NCBI RefSeq assembly: GCF_025917685.1 | Contig: NZ_CP089518.1 | Coordinates: 4,667,501-4,731,500, forward strand | DNA from: Bacillus cereus | GTDB lineage: Bacteria > Bacillota > Bacilli > Bacillales > Bacillaceae_G | Direction of reading: 5' to 3' | DNA: 64,000 bases | Shown here: positions 63,323 to 64,000 of the stretch, one piece after another | Layout: each line of letters opens with the position of its first letter | Position numbering within the stretch: the stretch's first letter is position 1 | Translations under genes and position numbers: made by a program | Notes under the pieces: generated by a model | What the model was told of the DNA's origin: nothing | The model's input: the letters and a program-made list of their open reading frames with translations, nothing else | Database searches by the model: none

Positions 63323-64000
63323 CTATTTCGCTTCTGCTGTTTTTTCTTTTGCAGAACGTACTTGCTCGTCCGCATGATAAGAAGAACGTACAAGTGGACC
63401 AGCTTCACAGTGGCTAAATCCTTTGCTAAGTGCAATTTCTTTAAGCTCTGCAAATTCTGCTGGTGGATAATATTTAAGAACTGGTAAATGCTTCTTAGAT
63501 GGTTGTAGATATTGTCCAAGAGTTAAAATATCCACATTGTTTGCACGTAAGTCATCCATTGCTTCAATTAAATCTTCTCTTGTTTCTCCTAAGCCCACCA
63601 TAATGCTCGATTTAGTTGGAATATCAGGCTGCATTTCTTTTGCTCGACGTAAAAACTCTAATGAACGGTCATATTTTGCTCTAGCGCGAACTCGGTTAGA
63701 TAATCGACGTACTGTTTCAATGTTATGGTTCAAAATATCTGGTTTTGCATCCATTAACATTTTTAAGTTTTCTTCTACCCCACCCATATCAGATGGTAAT
63801 ACTTCGATAGACGTGAATGGATTTTTACGACGTACAGCGCGTACTGTTTCAGCGAAAACAGCTGCTCCGCCGTCCTTTAAATCATCACGTGCAACCGCTG
63901 TTATAACAACGTGTTTTAAGCCCATTTGTACTACAGAATCTGCTACGCGTTCTGGCTCTTGTAAATCAAGCTCAGTTGGCAAGCCTGTTTTAACCGCACA
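63323..64000 (-). CDS. lipA: Lipoyl synthase, C-terminal part (cut by window edge)
   Basis: The last ~225 residues of LipA, a radical-SAM enzyme that inserts two sulfurs into octanoyl groups. At the edge the frame reads [10 protein letters not shown]; that Cys is the last of the CxxxCxxC radical-SAM cluster, whose other residues lie outside. Then [24 protein letters not shown] and the C-terminal [13 protein letters not shown] are visible. The apparent start at 63982 is not real. Matches B. subtilis yutB. Confidence 0.96.
   Translation of the reverse strand, partial: CAVKTGLPTELDLQEPERVADSVVQMGLKHVVITAVARDDLKDGGAAVFAETVRAVRRKNPFTSIEVLPSDMGGVEENLKMLMDAKPDILNHNIETVRRLSNRVRARAKYDRSLEFLRRAKEMQPDIPTKSSIMVGLGETREDLIEAMDDLRANNVDILTLGQYLQPSKKHLPVLKYYPPAEFAELKEIALSKGFSHCEAGPLVRSSYHADEQVRSAKEKTAEAK

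Noticed and set aside
63323..63982. Start codon of lipA at 63982
   Set aside because: The frame continues to the window edge with conserved LipA residues, including a radical-SAM cysteine, so the gene starts outside.
1..64000. CRISPR arrays, tRNA genes, prophage or intact transposase genes
   Set aside because: No regularly spaced repeats, no cloverleaf-type sequences, no integrase, phage structural or transposase proteins were seen.

Overview
This 64 kb window is chromosomal DNA of a Bacillus cereus group bacterium (B. cereus / anthracis / thuringiensis complex). Three things point there: the AT-rich Firmicute coding style with strong AGGAGG-type ribosome binding sites; gene order that follows the B. 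subtilis yug-yui-yum-yut segment (yugO-yugN-pgi-yuzA-yugI-alaT-alaR-yugF-yugE-patB-kapB-kapD ... pepA-yuiC-yuiB-yumB-yumC ... yutM-dapF-yuzB-yutJ ... yuzD-yutI-yutH-yutG-yutF-yutE-glpX-yutD-yutC-lipA); and several copies of the ~155 bp bcr1 repeat, which is described as specific to the B. cereus group. No database search was possible; names rest on recognised families, motifs and synteny.

Layout. 1-100: promoter and leader of a ribosomal RNA operon that runs leftward out of the window. 0.4-17.4 kb: ion transport (MgtC-like, YugO channel), central metabolism (pgi, alaT/alaR, a 2-hydroxyacid dehydrogenase, patB), a SodC-like lipoprotein, sporulation-control genes kapB/kapD, the DNA glycosylase alkD, and glyQS behind a glycine T-box. 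17.4-31.2 kb: menI, bioY behind a BirA operator, galU and pgcA (UDP-glucose supply), cdaS (sporulation c-di-AMP synthase), pepA, yuiC/yuiB/Nudix, a compositionally foreign FUSC-type membrane protein, then the divergent redox genes ndh (with a Rex-like operator) and yumC. 31.2-41.1 kb: a GyrI-like protein under a palindromic operator, an MFS pump, DUF523, lipoprotein and methyltransferase genes, Fe-S carrier yutM, dapF, yuzB, a second NDH-2-like gene, a Spo0E-like peptide, a YbbL/YbbM-type ABC exporter, and yjdM.

41.3-47.4 kb is the main accessory region: an uncharacterised protein, a DUF2628 membrane protein, a PQQ-type beta-propeller, two SUKH (SMI1/KNR4) proteins, a DUF7660 gene broken by bcr1, a DUF4304 protein and an aminoglycoside-nucleotidyltransferase-like gene. 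It resembles an orphan collection of polymorphic-toxin immunity genes; no toxin is visible. 47.5-64 kb returns to the conserved yut segment, with strain-level insertions and decay (GNAT genes, a broken FtsX-type permease, a 28-residue membrane peptide, a MerR/TipAS regulator, a YhfC-type membrane protease), ending in lipA, which is cut by the window edge.

The most interesting signals are (i) bcr1 at 45288-45444, whose removal with one copy of its 5-base flank restores the broken DUF7660 reading frame exactly; (ii) an independent, structured, terminator-ended RNA at 57572-57772 in front of a zinc-ribbon plus S4-like RNA-binding protein, with three unusual complementary segment pairs; (iii) covarying stems between bcr1 copies and an internally deleted derivative that keeps both ends; (iv) operator-promoter overlaps at ndh, the GyrI-like gene, bioY and an NAD(P)H oxidoreductase; and (v) a SodC-like protein missing two metal-ligand histidines.
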